DNA of 64,000 bases from Plantactinospora sp. KBS50 (GCF_002285795.1 NZ_CP022961.1:1-64000); one strand, 5' to 3'; counted from the first letter of the stretch, positions 53,532-63,682 are shown. The notes: generated from the letters alone by a model not told the origin. A program made the numbers and translations.

Positions 53532-54833
53532 GTGAGCACCGTGACGCAGCCCGCCAGCGCCCCGGCCGAACGGTACCGCCTGTTCGGCCGGGGCATGGCC
53601 TGGCTGATCGCCGCCGTCTGGCTGTTCTTCCTCTGGAACCCGGCCAACGACGCCTGGCACCAGCCGTCGGCGCCGACCCGGTACCTGTCGCTTGCCGCGC
53701 TCGTGGCCTTCGCCGTGCTGTACGTCTACTGCTTCAGCATGGCGCGGCGGCTGCGGCAGTTGGCCCGCAAGCCGTCGGCCCGGCGGACCTGGGTCCTGCT
53801 GGGCCTGATGATCGTCCTGGGTCTGCTGGTCGTGCCGGGCGCCGGGCCGTCCGCCATGTCCTGCGCCGTGTACGTCGCCGCCGCGGCGATCTTCCTGCTG
53901 CCGCTGCGCGCCGCGGTGGTGGTGGCCGGGGGCATGTTCGCGGTGTCGCTGGTGGTCCCGCTGACGGTCGCCGGCTGGGAGTCGCAGGAGACCGTCTCGT
54001 TCGCCGTGCTGATGGCCTCGTTCGCGATCTACGGCGTCAGCCGGATGGTGGACCGCAACAGCGAACTGCTCGCGGCGCACACCGAGATCCGCCGGCTTGC
54101 CGTCGCGCAGGAGCGTGCCCGGGCGGCCCGGGACCTGCACGACATCCTCGGCCACTCGCTCACCGTGATCACCGTGAAGGCCGAGTTGGCCGGCCGGCTG
54201 ATCGAGATCGACCCGGCGCGCGCCGCCGGCGAGGTGGGCGACCTGGAACGGCTCGCCCGGGAGGCGCTGGCCGACGTGCGGCGCACGGTCGGGGCGTACC
54301 GGGGGGTGTCGCTGGCCGAGGAACTGGCCAGCGCCCGGTCGGCGCTGGCCGCCGCGGGGATCGCGGCCGAACTGCCCGGCACCGTGCCGGACCTGCCGCC
54401 GGAGCGGAACGAACTCTTCGGCTGGGCGGTCCGGGAGGGCGTCACGAACGTGGTGCGGCACAGCGGTGCGCGGCGGTGCGCGCTGCGGGTGACACCGGAG
54501 CTGGTCGAGGTACGCGACGACGGGCGCGGGCCGGTGGCCGCGGACGGGGTGGGCGGGGTGGGCGGGCACGGCCTGCGCGGGCTGCGGGAACGTGTCGACC
54601 AGTTCGGCGGTCAGCTCAGCGTCGGCCGGGCCGGGCCGCGGGGTGGGTTCGTGCTGCGGGTGAACGTGCCGGACGGCACGGACTCCGCCGGGCACCGCGA
54701 GGCCGACCGCCGTGAAGCCGGACCCCGCGAAGCCGGACCCCGTGAGGCCGACCGTCGCGAGCCGGCCGGCGGCGCCCGCGAGCCGGACGTGGCCGGCGGC
54801 GGCGCCCGCGAGCCGAGCGCGGCGGGCTCGTGA
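53532..54833 (+). CDS. NarL-type sensor histidine kinase with repetitive C-terminal tail
   Basis: A 433-residue kinase with several N-terminal helices (residues about 20-170). The HisKA_3 motif RAARDLHDILGHSLTVITVKAEL carries the phosphoacceptor His near residue 202. The HATPase domain has REGVTNVVRHSGA and GGHGLRGLRERV. After residue 385 a repetitive charged tail follows (HREADRREAGPREAG and similar), which is atypical and maybe disordered. GTG 53532 or GTG 53541 could be the start. ATGA overlap with the response regulator. Confidence 0.9.
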   Translation: MSTVTQPASAPAERYRLFGRGMAWLIAAVWLFFLWNPANDAWHQPSAPTRYLSLAALVAFAVLYVYCFSMARRLRQLARKPSARRTWVLLGLMIVLGLLVVPGAGPSAMSCAVYVAAAAIFLLPLRAAVVVAGGMFAVSLVVPLTVAGWESQETVSFAVLMASFAIYGVSRMVDRNSELLAAHTEIRRLAVAQERARAARDLHDILGHSLTVITVKAELAGRLIEIDPARAAGEVGDLERLAREALADVRRTVGAYRGVSLAEELASARSALAAAGIAAELPGTVPDLPPERNELFGWAVREGVTNVVRHSGARRCALRVTPELVEVRDDGRGPVAADGVGGVGGHGLRGLRERVDQFGGQLSVGRAGPRGGFVLRVNVPDGTDSAGHREADRREAGPREAGPREADRREPAGGAREPDVAGGGAREPSAAGS

Positions 54834-55459
54834 CGACACCCATCCGGCTGCTCCTCGCCGACGACCAGGCGCTGGTCCGGGGCGCCCTGGCCGCGCTGCT
54901 GTCGCTGGAACCGGATCTCGACGTGGTGGCCGAGGTGGGCCGGGGCGACGAGGTACGCGAGGCCGCGCTGCGCACCCGGCCGGACGTCGCGCTGCTGGAC
55001 GTGGAGATGCCGGGGATGGACGGCATCGCCGCCACCGCGGCGCTTCGGGCGGCCGTGCCGGGCTGCCGGGTGCTGGTGGTGACGACCTTCGGCCGGCCCG
55101 GCTACCTGCGCCGGGCCATGGAGGCGGGGGCGAGCGGGTTCGTGGTCAAGGACACCCCGGCCCGGCAACTCGCCGACGCGGTACGCCGGGTCCACGAGGG
55201 GCTCCGGGTGGTGGATCCCACCCTGGCGGCCGAGACGCTGGCCGCCGGCCGCAGCCCGCTCACCGAACGGGAGACCGACGTGCTGCGGGCGGCCCGGGAC
55301 GGCGGCCCGGTGGCCGAGTTGGCGCGCAAGCTGCACCTGTCGGAGGGGACGGTGCGCAACCACCTGTCGGCGGCCATCGGCAAGACCGGCGCCCGCACCC
55401 GGGCAGCCGCCGTGCGGATCGCCGAGGAGAACGGCTGGCTGCTCGGCGACGGGGACTGA
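54830..55459 (+). CDS. NarL/LuxR response regulator, partner of the kinase
   Basis: A 209-residue regulator with receiver LLLADDQALVRGAL, phosphoacceptor Asp in DVALLDVEMPGMDGIAA near residue 55, and conserved Lys in FVVKDTPARQL. The LuxR HTH is ERETDVLRAARDGGPVAELARKLHLSEGTVRNHLSAA. GTG start, coupled to the kinase. The target may be the operator at 51647. Confidence 0.92.
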   Translation: MTTPIRLLLADDQALVRGALAALLSLEPDLDVVAEVGRGDEVREAALRTRPDVALLDVEMPGMDGIAATAALRAAVPGCRVLVVTTFGRPGYLRRAMEAGASGFVVKDTPARQLADAVRRVHEGLRVVDPTLAAETLAAGRSPLTERETDVLRAARDGGPVAELARKLHLSEGTVRNHLSAAIGKTGARTRAAAVRIAEENGWLLGDGD

Positions 55460-55464
55460 CGCCG

Positions 55465-55500
55465 GGCGGGTCCGCTCACTCCGCCTTTCCCGGACCCGCC
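55465..55500. terminator. Hairpin between regulator and P-type ATPase genes
   Basis: GGCGGGTCCG at 55465-55474 pairs with CGGACCCGCC at 55491-55500. It lies after the regulator stop and includes the stop region of the convergent ATPase gene; probably bidirectional. Confidence 0.5.
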
Positions 55501-58500
55501 GAACGCCCGGCCGCCGTCCGCCCCGCCGCCGGTCGCCCGGCGCCGTCCGACTCTGCGTCCGCCGCCGGGTGCCGGGTTTCCGCCGGCCGTCCGGCCTCTT
55601 CCGGCTGCCCGTCCGCGGCCGGCTGCCCGGTCTCGGCCGACTCCCCGTCCGCGGCCGACTCCCCGTCCGCGGCCGACTCCCCGTCCGCGGCCGACTCCCC
55701 GTCCGCGGCCGGCTCGTCCGTCAGCACGCCGATCCGCCGGGCCAGCACCCCACCGGAGAACGTCGCCCCGGCGGCGCTGCCGGCGGCGATCGACCAGCCG
55801 ACCGGCCCCAACGGGGTGCAGCCGAAGAACTGGCTCAGCCCGGGCGTCTGCACGATCAGCGCGAGGGTGGCGATCGAGGCGGCCGTGGCCAGCAGCACGG
55901 GCGGGCTGGCCCCGCCGGCCAGGACGGTCTGGCCGAGCTGGCTGCCCACCAGCGAGGCGAGCGCGACCGTGCTGGCCCGCTGCCGGGTGCCGGTGTAGCG
56001 GGCGACCGTCCAGCCGGTGGTGGCGCCCAGGGTGGTGGCGGCGGCGCGCAGGGCCAGCTCCCGGGTCAGGGTGCCACCGAGCGAGGTGTCCGGACCCTCG
56101 GCCAGCAGCTCGCCGTCCCCGCTGGGCGGCCGTATCGCGATCGCCAGCGCCGGCGCCAGGTCGGTGAGCAGGTTGACCAGCAGGAGCTGGCGGCCGTTCA
56201 GCGCCGACCGGCCGGTGGCCGCCGCGGAGAGCACGCTGAACGCGATCTCCCCGAGGTTTCCCCCGACCAGGATGCTCAGCGCGTGCCGGACCGACGACCA
56301 CATGGCCCGCCCCTCGACCAGGGTGGCGATGATCGTCTCCAGCCGGTCGTCGGTGACCACCAGGTCGGCGGCGGCCCGGGCGGCCGGGGTGCCGCGCTGC
56401 CCCAGCGCGATCCCCACGTCCGCCAGCCGGATCGCCGGCGCGTCGTTGGCGCCGTCCCCGGTCATCGCGACCGTCCGTCCGCGGCCCTGCAACGCCTGGA
56501 TGATCCGCACCTTGTGGGTGGGCGTGCACCGGGCCACCACGTCGATCTGCATGAGCTGCTCGGCGAACGCCTCGTCGTCCAGCGCGTCCAGGTCGGCGGC
56601 CGTACTGACCCGCTGTGCGCCGGAGTCCCCGCCGATGATCGCCGCGATCGCCTCGGCGGTGGCCGGGTGATCACCGGTGATCATGATGGTGTGCACGCCG
56701 GCCTCCCGGATCCGCCGTACCGCGGGAGCCGCACTGGCCCGGACGCCGTCGGAGATGGCCAGGAATCCCAGGAAGGTCAGCCCGTCGACCGCCGCGTCGT
56801 CGACGTCACCGCCGGGCAGCGGCCGTTCGGCCACCGCCAGCACCCGGTGCCCGCCGCCGGCGAGCCGGTCCAGGGCCCGTTCCAGGGCCGGCCGGTCGAC
56901 GTCCACCAGCGCGCCGCCCGGCCCGCCGATCCGTCGCTGGCGGCAGCGCGGCAGGATGCGTTCCGGCGCGCCCTTGACGGTGAGCAGGAAACCGTCGGCG
57001 CAGCGTCCCGCCGTGGCGTGGTAGCCGCGGGACGGCTCGAACGGCAGCGACTCCGTCGGCGCCCAGCCGGGGCAGCAGCTCTGCGGATCCAGACCCGCCT
57101 CCCGGGCTCCGGACACCACCGCCCGGTCCGTCTGCTGCGGCAGATCCTCGATCGAGTCCGTCTGCGGGGTCGCCCGCAACGCCGTCGCCAGCACGGCGCG
57201 CAGGCCGCCGTCGAGTTCGCCGACGGCGGCGTACCGGTCGCCGTCACCGATCCCGGCGAGCCGCAACCGGCCCTCCGTGAGGGTGCCCGTCTTGTCGAAG
57301 CAGAGCACGTCGACCCGACCCAGCGCCTCGATCGTGCGGGGGTTGCGGACCAGCGCGCCGTGCTCGGCGAGCCGCCGGGCCGCGGCCAGTTGCGCCGCGC
57401 CGACCAGGAACGGCAGACCCTCCGGCACCGAGGCCACCGCCAGGTTCGCGGCGGTGGCGGCCGACTCCGCCAGCGGTACGCCGCGCAGCAGTCCCGCGCC
57501 GGCCACCGAGACCGCGGCCCCGGCCGCCAGCGGGATCGCGGTCTTGGTGATGCCGCCCAGCCGCTGCTCCACCCCGCTGCTCGGCGCCGCCTCCCGGGCC
57601 AGCGCCATGCCCCGGCCGACCTCGGTGTCCGCCCCGATGGCCACCACCACCGCCCGGCCCTGACCGGCGGCGATCGTGGTGCCCTCGTAGAGCATCGAGT
57701 GCCGGTCGGCGACGGTGGCCGCGACGGTCGGCCGTTCGGTCTTGGCAACCGGCAGCGACTCGCCGGTCAGCGACGACTCGTCCGCCTCCAGGCCGTCGGC
57801 CTCGATCACCCGGCAGTCGGCCGGCACCGCGTCGCCGGGCCGGACCAGCACCACGTCGCCGGGCACCAGCGCACCGGCCGGCAGCACCCGCTCGGCACCG
57901 TCCCGGCGTACCGCGGCGGTCACCGCGGACCGGGACAGCAGCTCGGCCAGCGACCGTTCGGTGCGGACCCGCTGGATCGCGCCGACCAGCGCGGACAGCC
58001 CGATCACGCCGCCGACCAGCCCCGCGTCGACCGGGGATCCGACCGCCGCCGACAGGGCGGCGCCGCCGGCCAGCACCGGGGTGAGCGGGTTGGCCAGTTC
58101 CTCCACGAAGGCGCGCCGCAGGCCCAGCGGGCCGGGCTGGTCGGCCGCCTCCGGGCGGGCGCGGCGGTCCGCCTCCGCGCTGCTCAGTCCGTCGGCGTCG
58201 GTGCCGAGCTGGGTGAACACGGTGCGGACCGGCATCAGATGCCAGGGCACCGTCGGCCCGATCCGCCGCACCGGGGGCTCCGGCAGCCGGCGGGCACGCC
58301 ACATCCCGTTCGCCAGCGCCACCCCGGCGGCGATGTTGACGGCGTCCAGGGTGAGCGTGGGCAGCCGGCGTGGGCTGGCGGTGAGGGCGGCCAGCGCGCC
58401 CGCCCCGGTGCCCGCGCCGCTGAGCACGATGCTCTGCCGCGACACCTGCCGAGCCAGCCCGACCGCGTCCACCACCTGCGCGGCCATCCGCAGGTCGGCG

Positions 58501-60045
58501 CCCACCAGCAGGTGCGCCCCCAGGGCGGGTTCTCCGGCGCTCGCCACACCCCCAGGCCGCAGTCGGCCGCGCCCAGCGCCCGGCCGTTGCGGGACAGCAG
58601 CATCACCAACGCGCCGTCCGCCTGGAGCCGGCGGATCGACTCCAGTAACCGGTCGCCGCCCGGCACCCGCCCGTCCGCGCCGTCACCCTCGTCGGTCCCG
58701 GTGCCGTCCATGCCGGCGTACAGCACCCGCAGCCCGGCCCGGCGGGCCGCCAGCGGCAGCGCGTCGGCACCCGGCGCCGGTTCCGGATCGACCCGGACAA
58801 CGGCGCTCAGCCGGTCCCGCTCGACCAGGCCGAGCACGGTCGCGCCGTCGGCGGCCAGCCGCTGTGCCTCGCGGGCACCGGTCCGGCCGCGCAGGGACAG
58901 CTCCGTCAGGGGGCCGAGCCGCCAGCCGTCGATGGCGCGTACCTGGTCGAAGGCGCCCGGGTCGAACAGCTCGAAGGTGCGGTCGGCGGCGTCGTCGGCA
59001 TCCGTGCCGGCCAGCGGCACCAGATCGGTGAGCGTCCCGCGTGCGGACCGCAGCACCTCCTCGTCCAGCACCAGCGTGTCGATCCGGTCCAGCTCGCGCA
59101 GCACGCCGCGGTCCATCGCGATCACCCCGCGCTGGGCGAGCTTGCGGCCGAGACAGGCGGCGTAGCCCTCCCGCCCGGCCCGGCCCGCCTTGGGCATCGT
59201 CGACAGACCCAGCGCGGCCGCCCGCTTGACCCGAGCAGGGGCAGCGTTCCGAGGCCGGCGACCGCGCCGGCGCCGAGGATCCGGCTGGCGTACCGCTCGA
59301 CCGGCCCGTCCGGTTGCCGGCGCGGGCGCTCGGCGGGGCAGGGTGGGGCCGCGGCGCGTTCCGGGGTACCGGCGAGGCTGGGCTCCGCGTGGTTCCAGGC
59401 GGCGAACTGGGCGCGCGCCTCGCGCCATTGCAGTGCTCGCTGCGCGCCGTCCAGGACGGTGCCCACCCAACCCCCGGCCAGACCCTGAACCAGCGCCTCC
59501 GCCAGCGGAAACGCCGAGTTCGCGCGGTCCACCCGCAGCCAGGTTCCGGTGATCTCCCGCAGCCGGGGATGCAGGTCGATCACGTTGACCAGGTTCGCCA
59601 GTTCCCCGGGCAGCGGGGTGAACGGCAGCACCCGGGTGGTCGCGGCCAGGCCGAGCCCGAGCGCGTCGGCCGCGATGGTGGACAGGGCGCGCTTGGTCCG
59701 GGGGCCCTCCTCCGGCGGATGCGGCGGGACACAGTCGGTCTCCGGGACCAGCCCGTCCCGGCGTTCCACCTGAGCGATCGTGGCGATCAGGTCGCGCAGC
59801 CGCGGTTCCGGCGGCCGCACCGCCACCACCACCCGGCCGGACGGTCCGTTCACCCGGGCCCAGGCCACCCCGGGCAGCGCCTCCAGGGCCGCCTCGACCT
59901 GCCGGGCGAGGCGAGTTCCACCCGGCAGGGAGACCCCGCGTACCTCGATGTGGTGGCGGCCCGGCCGGGACCAGACGCCGCGGCCGTTCAGCCCGACGAC
60001 GTGTGCCAGCCGGGAGGCCACCGTGGCCAACCCCCGTGCCGTCAT
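55476..60045 (-). CDS. CtpI-like large cation-transporting P-type ATPase, with two frame breaks
   Basis: One gene in three frames: residues to about 59232, then to about 58550, then to 55476. Repair needs one extra G (sense strand) at 59230-59232 and one at 58549-58553, giving about 1520 residues. Seen: TGES in SSLTGESLPV, phosphorylation motif CFDKTGTLTEG, MITGDHPATAEAI, TGDGANDAPAIRLADVG, and a long N-terminal pair of pseudo-ATPase/HMA-like regions (MTARGLATVASRLAHVVGL onward). The ion is unknown; actinobacterial CtpI proteins are large with duplicated N-termini. The C-terminal tail has repeats. I infer an intact gene damaged by sequencing indels. Confidence 0.85.
55641..55712 (-). repeat. 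18-base tandem repeats in the ATPase tail
   Basis: Four 18-base units at 55641, 55659, 55677 and 55695 encode ADGESA repeats at the C-terminus of the P-type ATPase. The region is acidic and likely disordered; copy number may vary. Confidence 0.85.
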
Positions 60046-60209
60046 CGGTTCGCCATACCGCCTCCCGGGATCCGCCTAAGAGGCCGCGAGCCTTCCCGGA
60101 AGAGGGCCGGCCATTCCTGCCCGAGCGGCGCAAATTCCCGGCGCCGGCCGGGCATGGACCGGTCCGCGGGTGGAATACGCCGCGGGTCGCAAGGTCCTGG
60201 GGAGGAATG

Positions 60210-60467
60210 ATGAGCACACTGATCAATCGGCCCGCCGCGGCCGAGACCATGCGCAGGTACGCCCGGCAGATCGACCTGCCGGTGCTGGGCTCGGTGGCGG
60301 TGCCGCCGCCGGACAAGGTCGCCTACTACGCCGGCATCGGGGCGTTGGCCCTGTTGCAGGTGATCGAATGGCCGCTCGCCCTGGTGATCACCGCCGGTCA
60401 CCTGCTGGCCGACCAGCACCTGTCCGGGTTGGCCCGCGGCCTGGGTGGCGCGCTGGAATCCGCCTGA
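60210..60467 (+). CDS. Small hypothetical protein with hydrophobic C-terminal half
   Basis: An 85-residue protein: STLINRPAAAETMRRYARQIDLPVLG, then two hydrophobic segments around YYAGIGALALLQ and PLALVITAGHLLADQHL. GGAGG lies at 60201-60205; ATG 60210 fits better than ATG 60207. Divergent from the P-type ATPase gene, with which it may share a promoter region. Function unknown. Confidence 0.75.
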   Translation: MSTLINRPAAAETMRRYARQIDLPVLGSVAVPPPDKVAYYAGIGALALLQVIEWPLALVITAGHLLADQHLSGLARGLGGALESA

Positions 60468-60495
60468 CCGGCCCGCCCGCTTCCGGGCGGGCCGG
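60468..60495. terminator. Bidirectional hairpin after the small gene
   Basis: Perfect 12-base stem (60468-60479 with 60484-60495, loop CTTC), directly after the stop of the 60210 gene and 18 bases from the stop of the convergent DUF6069-like gene. Confidence 0.8.
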
Positions 60496-60512
60496 CCGGT
60501 CGGCGGGGCGGG

Positions 60513-60917
60513 TCAGCCGGCGGTCGTGCGGCGCAGCAGCGGAATGAGCACGGCCGCCGTGATCACGTGCAGGGCCGCCAGCGCCAGCTTCGCGGCGCCG
60601 CCGACGCCCTGAACGAGCGGCCCGGCCAGGGACAGCACGGCGACCGCGACGGCGATGCCGGTCCAGAGCGCGCGGGCGCGCCCGGCACGCCGTTCCAGCA
60701 GCGCCAGCAGCCCCCAGCCGGCCAGCCCGGCGAGCAGCGTGGTGGCCACCACGGCGACCGCTCCGACGGTCTGCTCGGTCCCGCCGGTACGGGCGCGCAG
60801 GTCGACGAAGGCGGCGAGGACGAGCCAGCCGACCAGGGTGGCGGCGGTGGTGACGCCGACCGCGAGGAGCCGGCTGCGCCAGGTCGGGGCGGCGGTGGTG
60901 GCGGACGCGGTGGACAT
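60513..60917 (-). CDS. DUF6069-like four-helix membrane protein
   Basis: A 134-residue protein with four hydrophobic helices: LLAVGVTTAATLVGWLVLAAF, VGAVAVVATTLLAGLAGWGLLALLE, WTGIAVAVAVLSLAGPL and KLALAALHVITAAVLIPLLRR. Basic and Arg residues flank them, consistent with a small inner-membrane protein of the DUF6069 type. Function unknown. Confidence 0.8.
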   Translation of the reverse strand: MSTASATTAAPTWRSRLLAVGVTTAATLVGWLVLAAFVDLRARTGGTEQTVGAVAVVATTLLAGLAGWGLLALLERRAGRARALWTGIAVAVAVLSLAGPLVQGVGGAAKLALAALHVITAAVLIPLLRRTTAG

Positions 60918-61118
60918 GACGGAAGATCCTCTCGACGTACGGCGTGGGCGTCGGACCGCCCCCCGGCCGGTCCGACCCTGCCAAGGCTAGGTTTTCGGCC
61001 GGGGTGTCCGGATCGGCGCACCGATCGGTTCCCGACTCCGTCCCGCGGCGTACCGGCCGCCGCCATCTCCGTCCCGCGACCGATGATCCCTGGTGACCGG
61101 CCTGCCTACCATCCGGGT

Positions 61119-62255
61119 ATGCGTGTCCGGCAGCCCGACCCCGCACCCTGCACCGCCGGGCACGGCCCTCCGGCGGCCGTGCTCCGGTTGATCGACGGCG
61201 GCCTGGCCGGCGTGGTCTTCGGCATCCTCGCGGTCGCGCTCGCGGCGCTGCCGTCCGCTCCGGCCACCCCGGCGGGTCTCGTCCTGGGCTACGGGCTGGC
61301 CGCCGTGCAGGCCGGTTGCCTGCTCTGGCTGCGCCGCCGGCCCGGGTCCGGGCTCGCGGTGGCCGCGCTGGCCGGCATCGGGCTGGAGGCGATGATTCCG
61401 GAGGTCGGCTGGCTGGGCCTGGTGGCGGTGCCGCTGACCTACCTGGCCCGGTTGCGACCGCCGCGCGTTTCGCTCGTCGCGCTCGGCCTGCTGCTGCTGC
61501 CGACGCCGTGGAAGCTGGCCACCGGCGGCTGGCGGGATCTCCTGCTCGCCGTGGTCGGGCTCGCCTTCGCCTGGACGATCGGCGAACTGCAACGCGGGCA
61601 CGCCCAGCGCCGTGCCGCCGAGCGGGACCGCATCCTCACCACCGAGCGGGAGCGGATCTCCCGCGAGCTGCACGACGTGGTGGCCCATCACGTCGCGGTC
61701 ATCGCCGTCCAGGCGGGCGCCGCCGAGGACGTCTTCGACCTGCGACCCGAACGCGCCCGCGCGGCGCTGGGCACGATCCGGACCGCCGCGACCTCGGCCA
61801 TGGTGGAGCTGCGGGCCATGCTCAACACGCTCGCCCAGGACCCCGAGGGCGCGGCGAACGCGCCGCAGCCGGGTCTGGCCCAGTTGGACGCCCTCGCGCA
61901 GACCGTACGGGCGGCCGGGCTCCAGGTGCGGTTGAGCTGCTCGGGTGCCGAGCCGGGCCGGCTGCCCGGTGGGGTGCAGTTGTCCGCGTACCGGATCGTG
62001 CAGGAGTCGCTCACGAACACCCTGCGGCACGGCCACGCCACCCGGGCGGACGTGCTGGTCCGGCACGACGACTCGGGACTGGAACTTGAGGTGGTGGACG
62101 ACGGCTCGGTGCTCGGCTGGCCGGGCGGCGGCGGGGGGCGCGGCCTGGTGGGCATGCGGGAGCGGGCGCGCTCGCTCGGGGGAACCCTGGACGCCGGCCC
62201 GCTGCCCGGTGGCGGCTTCCGGGTCCGGGCACACCTGCCGGTGGCGGGGTCGTGA
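61119..62255 (+). CDS. NarL-type sensor histidine kinase
   Basis: A 378-residue kinase with about six N-terminal helices (residues 20-155). The HisKA_3 motif ERERISRELHDVVAHHVAVIAVQAG has its His near residue 187. The HATPase domain is YRIVQESLTNTLRHGHATRADVLV and GRGLVGMRERARSLGGTL. ATG 61119 was chosen; the frame is open upstream but without conserved sequence. ATGA-type overlap with the regulator. Confidence 0.92.
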   Translation: MRVRQPDPAPCTAGHGPPAAVLRLIDGGLAGVVFGILAVALAALPSAPATPAGLVLGYGLAAVQAGCLLWLRRRPGSGLAVAALAGIGLEAMIPEVGWLGLVAVPLTYLARLRPPRVSLVALGLLLLPTPWKLATGGWRDLLLAVVGLAFAWTIGELQRGHAQRRAAERDRILTTERERISRELHDVVAHHVAVIAVQAGAAEDVFDLRPERARAALGTIRTAATSAMVELRAMLNTLAQDPEGAANAPQPGLAQLDALAQTVRAAGLQVRLSCSGAEPGRLPGGVQLSAYRIVQESLTNTLRHGHATRADVLVRHDDSGLELEVVDDGSVLGWPGGGGGRGLVGMRERARSLGGTLDAGPLPGGGFRVRAHLPVAGS

Positions 62256-62917
62256 TGACGAAGGTGCTGCTGGCCGACGATCAGGATCTGGTCCGGGCCG
62301 GGCTGGAGATGATCGTCGAGGCGCGGGACGACCTGACCGTGGTGGGTTCGGCCGCCGACGGCCTGGCCGCGGTGGAGCTGGCCGGGCGGACCCGCCCGGA
62401 CGTGATCCTGATGGACGTCCGGATGCCCGGCGTCGACGGCATCGAGGCCACCCGGCGGCTGGTCCGGGCCGGCAACCCGGCGCGGATCATCATGCTCACC
62501 ACCTTCGACCTGGACGAGCACGTCTTCGCGGCGCTGCGCGCGGGCGCCAGCGGCTTCCTGCTCAAGGACACCCGGCCGGCGGCGCTGGTCGAGGCGATCC
62601 GGCTGGTCGCCCGCGGCGAGGCGCTGCTCGCGCCGACGGTCACCCGCCGGCTGCTGGACCGGTTCGCCGACCGGCTGCCCGGTCCCGCCGAGCCGCCCCG
62701 GGAGCTGTCCGGGCTGACCCCGCGCGAGGTCGAGGTGCTGATTCTGGTCGCGGAGGCGCTGTCGAACGCGGAGATCGCCCAGCGGCTGTACGTGAGCCAG
62801 GCGACCGTGAAGACCCACCTGTCGGCCATCCTCACCAAGCTCGGCCTCCGGGACCGGGTGCAGGCCGTGGTGTACGCGTACCAGGTGGGCCTGGTCCGGC
62901 CGCCACCAGCGCCGTGA
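62252..62917 (+). CDS. NarL/LuxR response regulator
   Basis: A 221-residue regulator with receiver VLLADDQDLVRAGLEMIV, Asp in DVILMDVRMPGVDGIEATRR near residue 55 and Lys in FLLKDTRPAAL. The LuxR HTH is LTPREVEVLILVAEALSNAEIAQRLYVSQATVKTHLSAILTKLGLRDR. Coupled to the upstream kinase. No obvious target gene is adjacent. Confidence 0.94.
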   Translation: MMTKVLLADDQDLVRAGLEMIVEARDDLTVVGSAADGLAAVELAGRTRPDVILMDVRMPGVDGIEATRRLVRAGNPARIIMLTTFDLDEHVFAALRAGASGFLLKDTRPAALVEAIRLVARGEALLAPTVTRRLLDRFADRLPGPAEPPRELSGLTPREVEVLILVAEALSNAEIAQRLYVSQATVKTHLSAILTKLGLRDRVQAVVYAYQVGLVRPPPAP

Positions 62918-62935
62918 CGGGCGTCGCGGCGGGTT

Positions 62936-62957
62936 GACCTGAACCCGCCTTGAGGTC
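62936..62957. promoter_or_regulatory. MerR-like dyad after the regulator gene
   Basis: GACCTGAA at 62936-62943 and TTGAGGTC at 62950-62957 form an 8-base dyad with one mismatch around a 6-base centre. This is the layout of MerR-family operators (ACCTCAAG/CTTGAGGT type). No MerR gene lies nearby and no canonical promoter with 19-base spacing is evident. Confidence 0.35.
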
Positions 62958-63114
62958 GGAGGCTGACGGAGATGCCGCCGCACTGTTGCCGATCGGGGGA
63001 CAGCAGCGCGGAGGCGACCGGGCCGGACCGCGACGCCCCGGCCCGGTTGACACGTACGGGGGACCCGCCGCGGCCGGACCGGAACCGGGCCGGCGTCGGC
63101 TCTAGCGTGACGCC

Positions 63115-63309
63115 ATGGTCGCACTGGTAGCGGCGGTGTTGCTCTACACCGCGGGTTTCGTGTTCCTGTACGGGGTCGTCCGGCTCGCGGTCCGGCACGC
63201 CATCCAGGATGTCAACCGCATCCGGCACGAGGAGTTGCTGGCCGAGCGGCGGGCGGTGCTCCAGGAACGCACCTTCATCCGGGACAACGCCTACCTGGCC
63301 GGCGGCTGA
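63115..63309 (+). CDS. Small single-helix membrane protein
   Basis: A 64-residue protein with an N-terminal helix (LVAAVLLYTAGFVFLYGVVRLAV) and a basic, coiled-coil-like tail (NRIRHEELLAERRAVLQERTF). Codon usage is coding-like. No recognisable domain. It precedes a truncated YbaK-like fragment. Confidence 0.7.
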   Translation: MVALVAAVLLYTAGFVFLYGVVRLAVRHAIQDVNRIRHEELLAERRAVLQERTFIRDNAYLAGG

Positions 63310-63359
63310 CGGCCGGTCGTCGGCCACCGGTCGCCGAGCAACAGGTCGCCGATCGGCCG

Positions 63360-63647
63360 GCCACCACCCGGGCCGACGTCAACGGCATGGTCCGGCGGCT
63401 GCTCGATGTGCGCAAGGCGAGCTTCGCGCCGATGGACGACGCCGTGCGGCTGACCGGGATGGAGTACGGCGGCATCACCCCGATCGGGTTGCCGCCGCAG
63501 TGGCCGGTGCTGGTCGACTCCCGGGTGATCGCCGTGCCGCACGCGGTCGTCGGCTCCGGCGTACGGCACGGCAAGATCGTCGTTCCCGGCCCGGCGCTGG
63601 GCATCCTGCCCAACGCCAAGGTCGTGCAGGGGCTGGCCCGCGAGTGA
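63360..63647 (+). pseudogene. YbaK/ProX-type aminoacyl-tRNA deacylase remnant (C-terminal half only)
   Basis: The frame encodes ATTRADVNGMVRRLLDVRKASFAPMDDAVRLTGMEYGGITPIGLPPQWPVLVDSRV and the rest of a YbaK-domain C-terminus to a stop at 63647. Homologues carry about 70 more residues with the first half of the fold, but upstream there are only 50 bases of unrelated sequence before the small membrane gene. The N-terminal half has been lost, so editing activity is not expected. A short product from ATG 63387 remains possible. Confidence 0.75.
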
Positions 63648-63682
63648 GGGCGGTGCCGCGCCTCAGCGACGATCATCGATAC

